Shown piece after piece: positions 26,769-35,440 of a stretch of 64,000 nucleotides of DNA. Numbering within the stretch: the stretch's first letter is position 1; each line of letters starts with the position of its first letter. The DNA lies in NCBI RefSeq assembly GCF_011761945.1, contig NZ_JAASQV010000005.1, positions 1-64,000 of the forward strand. The letters run 5' to 3'. Below the pieces are notes generated by a model, which worked only from the letters and a program-made list of their open reading frames with translations, did not search any database and had not been told where the DNA came from. A program made the position numbers and the translations under genes. The stretch comes from Sphingomonas leidyi (GTDB taxonomy: Bacteria; Pseudomonadota; Alphaproteobacteria; Sphingomonadales; Sphingomonadaceae).

Positions 26769-27671
26769 ATGGCGCGTGCCACTCCGATCCTCGCGGCCCT
26801 GCTCGCCGCCTGTGCGGGCATCGCGCTCTATTCGATCATGGACGCGGTGATGAAGGGGCTCAGCCTCGCCATCGGCGCCTATGCCGCGCTGTTCTGGCGG
26901 CTCGTCGCCGGCGCCGCGATCATGACGCCGCTGTTCGCCTTCAGCCGGCCGCGCCTGCCGGCGCGGCGCGTGCTGGCGATCCATGCGATCCGCAGCGCGG
27001 TGATGGCAGTGATGGCGATCGCCTTCTTCTGGGGCATCGCCCGCGTGCCGCTGGCGGAGGCGATCGCGCTCACCTTCATCGCGCCGCTGATCGCGCTGGC
27101 CCTTGCCGCGATCTTCCTGAAGGAGAGGATCGGCCCACGCTCCGTCCTCGGCTCGCTGCTGGGGCTGGCGGGCGTCGGCATCATCCTGGCGGGCCAGCTG
27201 GGGGCGCCGCATCGGCCCGATTCGGCACTCGGCATGGCGGCGGTGCTCGTCTCCGCGGTGTTCTACGCAGTCAATCTCGTCATCGCGCGCCACCAGGCGC
27301 AGCGGGCCGGGCCGATCGAGATCGCCTTTTTCCAGAACTGGCTCATCCTCGCCCTGTTCGCACTGCCCGCCCCCTGGCTGCTGGCGATGCCCGTAGCGGG
27401 GCAATGGCCGCTGGTCGTGCTCGCGGCAGCGCTGGCGATCACGTCGCTGCTGCTCCTCTCCTGGGCCTATGCGCGCGCCGAGGCCCAAGTGCTGCTGAGC
27501 GTGGAATATACGGCCTTTGTCTGGGCAGCACTCATGGGCTGGCTGTTCTTCAGGGAGCCGCTGACGATGCTCACGATCGCCGGCACCTTGCTGATCGTCG
27601 CGGGATGCTGGATGGCGGCGCGCAGCCGGCCCGGCATCGCCGAGCCCGAAGTGGAGCCCGCCTTGTCATGA
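26769..27671 (+). CDS. EamA/DMT family transporter
   Basis: A 300-residue inner-membrane protein with about ten hydrophobic segments in two EamA repeats (about 8-140 and 150-285), the drug/metabolite transporter layout. The family-typical AEAIALTFIAPLIALALAAIFLKERIG stretch ends the first repeat and YTAFVWAALMGWLFFREPLT is in the second. It starts 2 bases after the PIN toxin and overlaps the acetyltransferase by ATGA. The substrate is unknown. Confidence 0.9.
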   Translation: MARATPILAALLAACAGIALYSIMDAVMKGLSLAIGAYAALFWRLVAGAAIMTPLFAFSRPRLPARRVLAIHAIRSAVMAVMAIAFFWGIARVPLAEAIALTFIAPLIALALAAIFLKERIGPRSVLGSLLGLAGVGIILAGQLGAPHRPDSALGMAAVLVSAVFYAVNLVIARHQAQRAGPIEIAFFQNWLILALFALPAPWLLAMPVAGQWPLVVLAAALAITSLLLLSWAYARAEAQVLLSVEYTAFVWAALMGWLFFREPLTMLTIAGTLLIVAGCWMAARSRPGIAEPEVEPALS

Positions 27672-28141
27672 TCGCCATTCGCACCGCCACTCCGGACGAC
27701 GTCCCGCTTATCCTCGATCTCGTCCGCGAGCTTGCGCTCTATGAGCGCGAGCCCGATGCCGTGGTGGCGACCGAGGCGATGCTGCACGACGCGCTGTTCG
27801 CACGCCGCGTCGCCGAGAGCCTGATCGCGGAGCTGGACGGCAGGCCCGTCGGCTTCGCGCTGTTCTTCCACAATTTCTCCACCTGGACAGGCAAGCCCGG
27901 CATCTATCTGGAGGACCTGTACGTCACGCCCGATGCGCGCGGCGCGGGGGCGGGCAAGGCGCTGCTCCGCCATCTCGCCGGCATCGCGCTGGATCGGGAT
28001 TGCGGCCGTTTCGAATGGGCCGTGCTCGACTGGAACACGCCCGCGATCGATTTCTACCGGGCGATGGGCGCGCAGGCGATGGAGGAATGGACCGTCCAGC
28101 GCGTCACCGGCGATGCGCTTGTGGCGCTGGCCGGGCGCTGA
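27668..28141 (+). CDS. GNAT N-acetyltransferase (diamine/SSAT-like)
   Basis: A 157-residue GNAT enzyme with strong resemblance to spermidine/spermine or thialysine acetyltransferases: LALYEREPDAVVATE near the N-terminus, FHNFSTWTGKPGIYLEDLYV (about 73-92) and motif A DARGAGAGKALL (about 95-106). It would acetylate a diamine or a related amine with acetyl-CoA. It is coupled to the DMT transporter by ATGA overlap, so transport and acetylation of the same compound is possible but inferred. Confidence 0.9.
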   Translation: MIAIRTATPDDVPLILDLVRELALYEREPDAVVATEAMLHDALFARRVAESLIAELDGRPVGFALFFHNFSTWTGKPGIYLEDLYVTPDARGAGAGKALLRHLAGIALDRDCGRFEWAVLDWNTPAIDFYRAMGAQAMEEWTVQRVTGDALVALAGR

Positions 28142-28195
28142 GCATCGGGCGAGAAGGGGAGCCGGCCCTTCGCAGTGCGATAACGGGAGACGCTG

Positions 28196-28552
28196 ATGGC
28201 GGTGGATCAGGGCCTGGTCGAATGGGTCAAGGAGGCGATGGAACCGGTCGGCACCGTCACGTCCAAGCGGTTGTTCGGCGGCGCGGCGCTCTATCTCGAC
28301 GGGCTGGCCTTCGCGATCCTCGCCTTCGATGCGCTATGGCTCAAGGCGGATGCGGAAAGCGCCCTCGAATGGGGCGATGCCGAGCGCTTCTCGGTCACGC
28401 GCGAGGACGGCAGGGTCCAGTCGCTCAACTATCGCCGGGCACCAGACGAGACCTATGACGATGCCGACGCGCTGCGCCGCTGGGCGTTGCTGGCGATGGA
28501 GGCCGCCCGGCGCGCGCCACCGAAAAAGCCAAGGGCCCGGAAGCGGGCCTAG
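28196..28552 (+). CDS. TfoX/Sxy N-terminal domain protein
   Basis: A 118-residue protein with the TfoX N-terminal domain: KEAMEPVGTVTSKRLFGGAALYLDGLAFAIL (about 12-42) includes the conserved RLFGG and LYLDG, followed by LWLKAD. The C-terminal 15 residues are Lys/Arg-rich (PPKKPRARKRA). Gammaproteobacterial TfoX/Sxy regulates competence with CRP; stand-alone N-terminal domains are common elsewhere and their job is unknown. It begins 54 bases after the GNAT gene. Confidence 0.88.
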   Translation: MAVDQGLVEWVKEAMEPVGTVTSKRLFGGAALYLDGLAFAILAFDALWLKADAESALEWGDAERFSVTREDGRVQSLNYRRAPDETYDDADALRRWALLAMEAARRAPPKKPRARKRA

Positions 28553-28575
28553 GCTGGGAACGCATATTCTCCACC

Positions 28576-28601
28576 GCCATCCCCGCCCAGGCGGGGATGG
28601 C
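28576..28601. repeat. REP-like palindrome
   Basis: GCCATCCCCGCC (28576-28587) and GGCGGGGATGGC (28590-28601) form a perfect 12-bp stem with a 2-base loop, between convergent genes. It shares the ATCCCCGC core with the palindromes at about 40684, 53886, 53941 and 54983. It may serve as a terminator-like 3' end for both flanking genes. Confidence 0.65.
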
Positions 28602-28612
28602 GGGCTGGCCGG

Positions 28613-29164
28613 CTAGGGCAGCGCGTTCACGTTCGCCGGAGTGCAGGGATCGAGGAACTTGGGCGCGGGCCCGGGATCGCGCGCCAGCAGCACGCTTTCG
28701 CCCGAGGCGCTCTTGTAGAGCAGGTTCATCTGGGCCGTCTTGAGCGCCGCAGGGTCGTCACTCGGCAGGTTGATCACCACGCGCCCCAGCGATCCCGAAG
28801 TCGTGCCCTTGGGAACCAGCTTGGGCACGGCAATGCCCGTCAGCAGATAGGTGAACGAGGCGCCGGGCGTGCCCGGCACCGTGTTCCCCTTGGAATCGCC
28901 ATTGGCGAACAGCTTGGCCGGGTTGAAGTTGAAGTCCTTCGCGCCCGAGGCTTTGTTCTCGATCGAGACGATGTCGTAGAACAGGAACATGCCCGAGCCG
29001 GCGGACGTGGTCGTGTGCGGCGATCCGGTGGGGTTGCTATCGAACAGGTAGCAGTTCGCCGGCTGGCGATAATGCAGGATCACCGTATTCTGGCATCCGC
29101 TCAGGAATATGCTGCCGACGGAACCGATCAGTATTGCGCGAATATTGGCATGGAGTTGCAGCAT
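28613..29164 (-). CDS. Putative lipoprotein, hypothetical
   Basis: A 183-residue protein. The N-terminus AILIGSVGSIFLSGCQ is a lipoprotein signal with lipobox LSGC (Cys24), so it should be membrane-anchored and face the periplasm or outer surface. The mature part has no recognised domain; conserved-looking features are DIVSIENKASGAKDFNF and a C-terminal Cys. GGAGG is 6 bases before ATG 29164 and 3 before ATG 29167; the former is preferred. The 161 bases upstream (29165-29325) hold no gene. Confidence 0.7.
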   Translation of the reverse strand: MLQLHANIRAILIGSVGSIFLSGCQNTVILHYRQPANCYLFDSNPTGSPHTTTSAGSGMFLFYDIVSIENKASGAKDFNFNPAKLFANGDSKGNTVPGTPGASFTYLLTGIAVPKLVPKGTTSGSLGRVVINLPSDDPAALKTAQMNLLYKSASGESVLLARDPGPAPKFLDPCTPANVNALP

Positions 29165-29325
29165 CATCTGCCTCCTTCAAGGGAAGATGGAAAAGCCGAC
29201 TCGCGCCCGAAGGAAAGATGTTATCTGCGCTCGCAACTGTCTTGCGAAGGTGGATAAGGGACCGATTTGGATACTTGCGGAATTGCCCGGTGGGTGGGCG
29301 CCGAAACCATGTTCGGGCCCTCTCC

Positions 29326-29979
29326 CTAACCCCCGCCCAGCACGTTGATGCTGAAGGCGATGATGCCCAGGTTGAAGACGAATGCGGCCAGGCAGTGCAC
29401 GGTCACCACGCGCCGGATGCGGCGGCTGGTGATGTTCATGTCGCTGGTCTGGAAGGTCATGCCCAGGCAGAAGGAGAAATAGACGAAGTCCCAGTAATCG
29501 GGATCGGGAGTCTCGGGAAAGGTCAGGCCGCCGCTGTCGCCGCCGCCTTCGGCTTTCTCCGAATAGAAGAGATGCGCATAGTGCAGCGCATAGATCATGT
29601 TGCTGAAGGTCCAGCAGAGCGCCAGCGTGCCGACGATCAGCGCCAGCGCCCAGCTCTGCGTGCGCTCCTTCTCCATCAGCTCGCTGGCGACCGCCGCCAG
29701 GATCACCAGGCTCACCAGTCCGGTGATCACCAGCAGCAGGAAGCGGTTGCCGTCGTTGCGCTTGGCGGATTGGCGCATCCCCTCGGCTTCCTGCCGGAAG
29801 AGCGGGGCGATCGCGACAAGGAAGGTGAGCGCGCCGATGTCGAACCCGGTCATCAGCCCGAAGCGCAGGCCGAGCGGGGGAATGGCCAGCCAGCCGGCGA
29901 CCAGGGTGACCGCGAGGAACAGCAGGAAGCGCGGCGGGGCGACGACATTGCCGATGCCCCGATGATGTCGTTTCGTCAT
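29326..29979 (-). CDS. DUF1345 membrane protein
   Basis: A 217-residue inner-membrane protein with about five hydrophobic segments and the DUF1345 pattern: FDIGALTFL, MIYALHYAHLFYSE, and the conserved ending DYWDFVYFSFCLGMTFQTSDMNI. The last block (FxYFSFTIGMTAQTSD-like) resembles the pore region of two-TM channels, a feature noted for the family but of unknown function. ATG 29979 overlaps the stop of the gene before it by 4 bases. Confidence 0.88.
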   Translation of the reverse strand: MTKRHHRGIGNVVAPPRFLLFLAVTLVAGWLAIPPLGLRFGLMTGFDIGALTFLVAIAPLFRQEAEGMRQSAKRNDGNRFLLLVITGLVSLVILAAVASELMEKERTQSWALALIVGTLALCWTFSNMIYALHYAHLFYSEKAEGGGDSGGLTFPETPDPDYWDFVYFSFCLGMTFQTSDMNITSRRIRRVVTVHCLAAFVFNLGIIAFSINVLGGG

Positions 29980-30617
29980 GGTCGTCCTACCCAGCGCGGA
30001 CGGATCGATCCGATGGCGGCAAGCGCGAGCAGCGCCATCCAGGCATAGCGATGGCCCAGCATCATCGCCGGTTCGTGCGGATCGCTGAACAGGAACCAGA
30101 GCGAAGCGAGGCCGCCCCCGGCGAGCGGCAGCGCGGCGATCTTCCCGATCGGCGTTCCGCGCCAGGCAAGCGCCGCGAGCAGCAGCGAGCCGATCCCGAG
30201 CAGCGCGAATTTGGGGCGCACGGCGAAGAACAAGGCGCCGAACAGGTCGGGCGGGCTCTGCCAGTGATGGGCCAGCTGGAGGAGGATCAGCCCCTCGATC
30301 TCGTCGAGCAGCGCCCCGGCCAGCAGCACCGCGATCGCGATCCGCGAGAGCCGGCGGGCATTTCCGCCCAGCGCCCAGGCGCCGAGTGCGAGGAATGCGG
30401 CATAGGCCGGGATGAAGGCCAATGCGTCCCACCAGCTCGCGCGGATCTGCGCGGCCTGGAAAGCGCCGGAGCAGGAAGACGGGCCGAACAATTCGGCCAG
30501 TTGGGCGGGGCTTCGCACCAGTTCGAATGCGATGATCGGCCCCGCGCCCTGGGTAGGCCCGCAGGCAGGAACGGGCGGAAAGCCCGTCGACGCCGCGAGC
30601 GTCGCCAGCCCGGCCAC
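29976..30617 (-). CDS. Hypothetical membrane protein
   Basis: A product of about 213 residues with five to six hydrophobic stretches (for instance ALAFIPAYAAFLALGAWAL and RIAIAVLLAGALLDEIEGLILL), no signal for export of a folded domain and no recognised family. Two Cys (PACGPT and SSCSGA) lie in the first extracytoplasmic loop and could pair. GTG at 30617 is a tentative start 29 bases beyond the ppa stop; an open frame extends further upstream into ppa but without a convincing start. It ends in an ATGA overlap with the DUF1345 gene, making ppa, this gene and DUF1345 one likely transcript. Confidence 0.6.
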   Translation of the reverse strand: MAGLATLAASTGFPPVPACGPTQGAGPIIAFELVRSPAQLAELFGPSSCSGAFQAAQIRASWWDALAFIPAYAAFLALGAWALGGNARRLSRIAIAVLLAGALLDEIEGLILLQLAHHWQSPPDLFGALFFAVRPKFALLGIGSLLLAALAWRGTPIGKIAALPLAGGGLASLWFLFSDPHEPAMMLGHRYAWMALLALAAIGSIRPRWVGRP

Positions 30618-30646
30618 TGCGCACAGTCGCCAGGCCAGCGCGCCGG

Positions 30647-31195
30647 TCAGGCGGCCTCGGCCTCCTTGGCCTTCTTTGCGGCTTCGATCGCCTCGATCAC
30701 GATCTTGCGTGCCTCTTCCGCATCGCCCCACTGGCCGATGCGCACCCATTTCTCGGACTCCAGGTCCTTGTAGTGCTTGAAGAAATGCTCGATCTGCTGG
30801 AGCACGATCGAGGGCAGGTCCTGCCGCTCGCCGATGTCCGAATAATAGGGGAAGGTCGAATCGACCGGCACGCAGACGAGCTTCTCGTCGCCGCCGGCCT
30901 CGTCCTCGAGCTTGAGCACGCCGATCGGGCGCGCGCGCACCACGCAGCCCGGCACGAAGGGCGAGCGCGCGATGACGAGCGCATCGAGCGGATCGCCATC
31001 GGGCGAGAGGGTGTGCGGCACGAAGCCGTAGTTCGCCGGATAGCGCATCGGCGTGTGCAGGATGCGGTCGACGAACAGCGCGCCGCTGGCCTTGTCGAAC
31101 TCATATTTCACCGGCTCGCCGCCGACGGGAACCTCGATGATCACGTTGAGGCTGTTCGGCGGATCGTCACCCACCGGAATCAAATCGATACGCAC
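30647..31195 (-). CDS. ppa: Inorganic pyrophosphatase (family I)
   Basis: A 182-residue soluble pyrophosphatase hydrolysing PPi to phosphate. The signature DGDPLD (D66, D68, D71) for magnesium binding is intact, with YEFDK (31-35), YPANYGFVP and the later active-site KHYKDLE. The start is GTG at 31195 with AAGGAAAG upstream. The C-terminal end is an Ala/Lys/Glu helix. First gene of a three-gene minus-strand unit. Confidence 0.96.
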   Translation of the reverse strand: MRIDLIPVGDDPPNSLNVIIEVPVGGEPVKYEFDKASGALFVDRILHTPMRYPANYGFVPHTLSPDGDPLDALVIARSPFVPGCVVRARPIGVLKLEDEAGGDEKLVCVPVDSTFPYYSDIGERQDLPSIVLQQIEHFFKHYKDLESEKWVRIGQWGDAEEARKIVIEAIEAAKKAKEAEAA

Positions 31196-31237
31196 GCTAT
31201 GCTTTCCTTAAGCTGGGCGGTTGCGCCCCCCAGGCCG

Positions 31238-33145
31238 TTATTTCGGCTGGAGGAGCTTATCCAGGCCAGCCTCTCCTTCGGTTGTTTTCTCGAGGTGCGG
31301 ATAGCGCAGGCCGTCATGATAGTCGATGGCCACGTCGCGATAGCGCGAGCCGCGTTTCAGGGTGAGCCGGATCGGGTCCTTCGTGGCCTTCGCCGCCTTA
31401 ACCGCATCCTTCAGCTTGTCGCCGGTAAAGGCCTGGCCGTTCACCGCGACGACTTCGTCGGCAAGGGTGATGCCCGCGTCGAAGGCCGGGCTGCCCCACA
31501 TCACGCCGGAAATGCCCTTGGGGCCGATCGACAGGCCCAGCGAATAGGAAAGGTCGGTGGCGGTCTTCGGCGTCGCCTTGTTGGGATGCTCGGTATAGAC
31601 CAGCTTGTAGCCGTTGCGCTCGAAGCCCTTCAGCGGCGCCCGCTCGGAAACCTGGTTCACCCGCTCGTCGAGGAATTTCTTCCAGTCCCAGGGCACGACC
31701 TGGTTGAGTGTCGCGGCCACGTCGTCGAACGTGTAGGTCAGCTCGCCATAGTCGCCGTCGCGACCGCCGAAGAAGATGCGCGCGAAATCGTCGATCGACT
31801 TGGTGCCGCCGGATTTCTCCCGGAGGATGGAATCGGCTTCCATCCAGACCAGCAGGCCCTCGTTGTAATAATCCTCGCTGCGCTGCCAGCTCACCCAGCC
31901 CTTCGGCGCGCGCGGGCTGATGACGGGGTCGTTGGTGGTATCGACCAGCGGGCGCCAGGTGCGGCCCTGGCGATTGTCGAGCGTGGCGGCGATGTTGGCA
32001 TAGGCGTCGAGCGTGTCGGCCTTGCTCACCAGCCCCGAGCGCGCCTGGAAGACATAGCCCCAGAACTGGGTCTGCCCCTCATAGACCCACAGCAGCGAGC
32101 CGCGCATCGGCACGCGATAGTCGGGGGTCCACAGGTCGGCGCCGCGGCGGAACTTGCCGTCCCAGCTATGGGTGTATTCGTGCGGCAGCAGGTTGCGGCT
32201 GGTCGCCTTCTCGTCCCATTTGGTGAAGAAGCCCAGGCCGGTGCCGTTCTCCGAGCTGCGGTGATGCTCCACGCCGATCCCGCCCAGCTCGTCGCTGATC
32301 GAGAACAGGAAGCGGTAATGGTCGTAATGTTCGACCCCGAAGGTCTTCACTGCCTGGTCGACCAGGTTCTTGAGCTTGTCGACCTGCTCGGGCGTGGCGG
32401 CCAGTTCCTCGGCCGTGTCGGCATAGGTCTCGACCGAGACGCGGTCGGTGAGCTTGAGCTGGCGGTAATAGCGGCCGGCGAGCACCGGCGAATCCATCAG
32501 CACGTCATAATTGGTCTTGTCATAGGTGTAGACGTTGCCGCTCACCCTGGCGTCCACCGCCGAGCTGGCGGTCCAGCCCTCGGGATAGGTCACCTTGGCC
32601 TGGATGGGCACGCGGCGGACGAAATAGCCGGCCGGATAGAGGCTGAGCGAGAAGAATTGCAGGCTCATCAGGTTGGGCGTCATCACGATGCGGCCCTGGT
32701 CCGCCACCGTGGCCGAGACGAAGTTGAAGCTCAGGTCCAGCTTCCTCACGCCCGCCGGCACGTCGATATGGAAGGCGAAGACGTCCACGGGATCGCGCTT
32801 CCACGGGATCACCTTGCCGTTGCCGCGGATCACCAGGCCGCCCAGCTTCTCGATCTCGCCGCGCGGGCCGTGCTTGCCGGGAATCCATTTCGGATAGAGC
32901 AGCACCATGTGCCCGCTCTTCGCGACCGGGATCGTCTCCTTCACGTTGAAGATGCCGCGCGCCACGTCGGTCGCGTCGATGTCGAGCGTCAGCGTGCCCG
33001 GATAGGGGATGTCGCGCGCATCGGGGATGGTGCTGGGATAGGGTGCGGTCTGCGCCGGCGCCGAATTCTGGGCCGTCGCGTTCTGGGCAAGGGCGGGGGC
33101 GGAGACGGAAGCGAGCAGGGCAGCTGCGGCGAGCGCACGGATCAT
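31238..33145 (-). CDS. M61 family metallopeptidase with PDZ domain
   Basis: A 635-residue exported M61 (glycyl aminopeptidase-like) zinc peptidase. Signal peptide about 1-21 (MIRALAAAALLASVSAPALA), then a Gln/Ala/Pro linker. The N-terminal beta domain covers 50-230, the catalytic domain has HEYTH (H322, E323, H326) and the third ligand in the downstream helix, and a PDZ domain lies near 520-600 (SIGPKGISGVMWGSPAFDAG then LADEVVAVNGQ). It would act in the periplasm on N-terminal Gly or Ala peptides. It is followed by ppa on the same strand after 42 bases. A second, shorter M61 protein is at 43256. Confidence 0.92.
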   Translation of the reverse strand: MIRALAAAALLASVSAPALAQNATAQNSAPAQTAPYPSTIPDARDIPYPGTLTLDIDATDVARGIFNVKETIPVAKSGHMVLLYPKWIPGKHGPRGEIEKLGGLVIRGNGKVIPWKRDPVDVFAFHIDVPAGVRKLDLSFNFVSATVADQGRIVMTPNLMSLQFFSLSLYPAGYFVRRVPIQAKVTYPEGWTASSAVDARVSGNVYTYDKTNYDVLMDSPVLAGRYYRQLKLTDRVSVETYADTAEELAATPEQVDKLKNLVDQAVKTFGVEHYDHYRFLFSISDELGGIGVEHHRSSENGTGLGFFTKWDEKATSRNLLPHEYTHSWDGKFRRGADLWTPDYRVPMRGSLLWVYEGQTQFWGYVFQARSGLVSKADTLDAYANIAATLDNRQGRTWRPLVDTTNDPVISPRAPKGWVSWQRSEDYYNEGLLVWMEADSILREKSGGTKSIDDFARIFFGGRDGDYGELTYTFDDVAATLNQVVPWDWKKFLDERVNQVSERAPLKGFERNGYKLVYTEHPNKATPKTATDLSYSLGLSIGPKGISGVMWGSPAFDAGITLADEVVAVNGQAFTGDKLKDAVKAAKATKDPIRLTLKRGSRYRDVAIDYHDGLRYPHLEKTTEGEAGLDKLLQPK

Positions 33146-33353
33146 GAGTGGAGCGACCTCTCTTCTGGAAGCGACGGGTCATAGGACTGCGCGGGCAGGC
33201 ATGTAAATCTCCCTCTCTCCCTCAGGGGTGTGGGCCGGGGAGAGGGGCAGCGTCGCACCATCGGATATGCCCCTTTCCCCGACCCTCTCCCCGCCGGCGG
33301 GGAAAGGGAGGTGCTAACGAGGCGCTAACCATTGTGCGCTAGCTGTTTCCGCC

Positions 33354-34655
33354 ATGTATCACGATCCCCAGCTGGCGGCCGAGGCCAAGGCCGATCCGCG
33401 TCCCCGCTCGGCGGTGAGCACCGGCGTCGGCATGGCCGGGCTTGCCGGCATGGCGCTGTGGACCGCGATCGCCACGCTCTACCGGCTCGACGGGCCCTAT
33501 AGCGCGCTGGTCAACGTCGTTGCCTGCGCGGTGCCGATGGTGCTCTGGTCGCTGCTGGTCGACAAGGTGCATCGGAACCCCTCGACGGGCATCGACTGGT
33601 CCTCGAAGCGCACGCTCAAGGACACGCTCGACGTCTCGGTCACCAAGCTAACCGGCCTGTGGCTCACCTGGGGCGGGATCGCGCTGATCTATGCCACCTT
33701 CCCCTTCTGGTGGAGCGGGCGCTACGCCAATTTCGCCTGGTCGATCTGGTGCATCGAGATGGCGGCGCCGGCGCTGTTCCTGCTCTCCATCCCCTATGTG
33801 CTGTGGCTCGACCGCAAGCTGGTGCAGCCCCGGGACGGGGCCTGGCATCTCGGCGCATGGCTGATGGGGCTGAAGGAGCCGATCGATCATGGCGCCATCC
33901 ACAACCATCTGCGCAGCTGGGCGGTGAAGGGCTTCTTCCTGGCCTTCATGCTTTCGATCGTGCCGCCCAATTTCGCCGATTTCGTCGGCTGGAACTTCGA
34001 CCGCATGTTCGAGAGCCCGGCAGTGATCGCGAACTATTGCATCGCCTTCATGTTCGTGATCGACGTCGCCTTCGCCACGGCCGGCTACATCCTGACGATG
34101 CGGCCGCTCGATTCGCACATCCGGACCGCCACGCCTCTTGCCGCGGGCTGGACCGCGGCGTTGATCTGCTATCCGCCGTTCGTGCTGATGAACGAGGGCG
34201 GCGTGCTCGATTATCACCAGGGCAGCGCCGACTGGACCTGGTGGTTCGCCGGCCATCCCTGGATCCTGGGCGGCCTCGGCGCGGTGCTGGTGGTGCTGAC
34301 CGGCATCTATGCCTGGGCGACGATCGCCTTCGGCCTGCGCTTCTCGAACCTGACGCATCGCGGCATCCTGACCCATGGGCCCTATGCCTGGAGCCGCCAT
34401 CCGGCCTATCTCTCCAAGAACCTGTTCTGGTGGCTCTCGGGCCTGCCCTTCCTGGCCACTACCGGCTGGGCGGAGGGCCTGCGCAACGCCGCGATCATGG
34501 CGGTGGTGAGCGGCATCTATTATTGGCGCGCGCGCACCGAGGAAGAGCATCTGGGCTCCGATCCCGCCTATCAGGAATACAGCGCCTGGATGCAGCGCAA
34601 CGCGCCCGTGCCCAGGTTCTTCGCGTGGGTGGGGGGCAAGCTGCGCGCGGCCTGA
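33354..34655 (+). CDS. ICMT-like isoprenylcysteine methyltransferase family protein
   Basis: A 433-residue integral membrane protein with about ten hydrophobic segments. The C-terminal third carries the PEMT/ICMT signature: RGILTHGPYAWSRHPAYLSKNLFWW and the later EEEHLG (about 395), the SAM-binding region of bacterial isoprenylcysteine carboxyl methyltransferase-like proteins. The long N-terminal part with extra helices is unusual for the short ICMT family. The substrate is unknown; bacteria have no prenylated CaaX proteins, so lipid or small-molecule methylation is more likely. The 208 bases upstream (33146-33353) are GC-rich with a TCCCCGCCGGCGGGGA palindrome near 33290-33305. Confidence 0.82.
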   Translation: MYHDPQLAAEAKADPRPRSAVSTGVGMAGLAGMALWTAIATLYRLDGPYSALVNVVACAVPMVLWSLLVDKVHRNPSTGIDWSSKRTLKDTLDVSVTKLTGLWLTWGGIALIYATFPFWWSGRYANFAWSIWCIEMAAPALFLLSIPYVLWLDRKLVQPRDGAWHLGAWLMGLKEPIDHGAIHNHLRSWAVKGFFLAFMLSIVPPNFADFVGWNFDRMFESPAVIANYCIAFMFVIDVAFATAGYILTMRPLDSHIRTATPLAAGWTAALICYPPFVLMNEGGVLDYHQGSADWTWWFAGHPWILGGLGAVLVVLTGIYAWATIAFGLRFSNLTHRGILTHGPYAWSRHPAYLSKNLFWWLSGLPFLATTGWAEGLRNAAIMAVVSGIYYWRARTEEEHLGSDPAYQEYSAWMQRNAPVPRFFAWVGGKLRAA

Positions 34656-34667
34656 GCGCGCCTCTCG

Positions 34668-35408
34668 TCACCAGTCCCCGGCCGCCCCCATCCATAGCGC
34701 CACCGCCGCCGCCGTCGCGGTCTCGGCCCGCAAGATCCGCGGCCCGAGTGAAATCCCGACCGCCCGGGAATGCGCCTTGATCGCCGCGCGCTCGGCATCG
34801 TCGAACCCGCCCTCGGGCCCGACCAGGATCGCCGCGGGTCCCGGATGCGCGCGCATCGCTTCGATCGCCGGCACGCCGCCCGCTTCGTCCGCGAAGAACA
34901 GCGTGCGCGCCTCGGGCCAGTCGCGGAGCAACGCGGGCAGCTTCACCATTTCGTCGAGCGCCGGCAGCGCGGTGCGGCCGCACTGCTCGGCCGCTTCGAT
35001 CATGTGCGCGCGCAGCCGCTCGGGATTGAGCTTGTCGACCACGCTGCGCCGCGTCAGCACCGGCACCAGCCGGTCGACGCCCAGTTCGCACGCCTTCTCG
35101 GCGATCCAGTCGATCCGCCCCTTCTTGATCGGCGCGGCGCATAGCCACAGATCGGGCACCGCCTCGCGCTCGCGCAGCAGGTCGGTGACTTCCAGGATCA
35201 GGTCGCGCTTGCCGATCTGCCGCGCCACCCCGGCCCATTCGCCGGTGCGATCGTCGAACAGCTTGATCGCCTCGCCGAGTTTGATCCGCATCACCGCGAT
35301 CAGATAATGGGCCTGCGCGCCGTCGATGCGAAGCTCGCCGGGGGAGAGCGTGGCCTCGACGAACAGGCGCGGAGCGGATTGGGGCGGCCAGGCGGGCGTA
35401 GCGGGCAT
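34668..35408 (-). CDS. rsmE: 16S rRNA (uracil(1498)-N(3))-methyltransferase
   Basis: A 246-residue SPOUT-class methyltransferase that methylates U1498 of 16S rRNA. N-terminal PUA-like domain (HYLIAVMRIKLGEAIKLFD), the RRSVV region of the knot domain, and the SAM-binding trefoil ILVGPEGGFDDAE and LGPRILRAETA are present. It is convergent with the ICMT-like gene (12-base gap) and 32 bases downstream of the EF-hand gene on the same strand. Confidence 0.95.
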   Translation of the reverse strand: MPATPAWPPQSAPRLFVEATLSPGELRIDGAQAHYLIAVMRIKLGEAIKLFDDRTGEWAGVARQIGKRDLILEVTDLLREREAVPDLWLCAAPIKKGRIDWIAEKACELGVDRLVPVLTRRSVVDKLNPERLRAHMIEAAEQCGRTALPALDEMVKLPALLRDWPEARTLFFADEAGGVPAIEAMRAHPGPAAILVGPEGGFDDAERAAIKAHSRAVGISLGPRILRAETATAAAVALWMGAAGDW

Positions 35409-35440
35409 GGACTCGCTCTAGCGCCCGCGCTGCGCTCCCG

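Noticed and set aside
28576..28601. Plain rho-independent terminator
   Set aside because: No U-run follows and the same core occurs elsewhere as a repeat, so it is listed as a REP-like palindrome.
30773..33184. 803-codon open frame on the plus strand
   Set aside because: It lies antisense to ppa and the M61 peptidase; its composition is the usual high-GC shadow and it has no domain.
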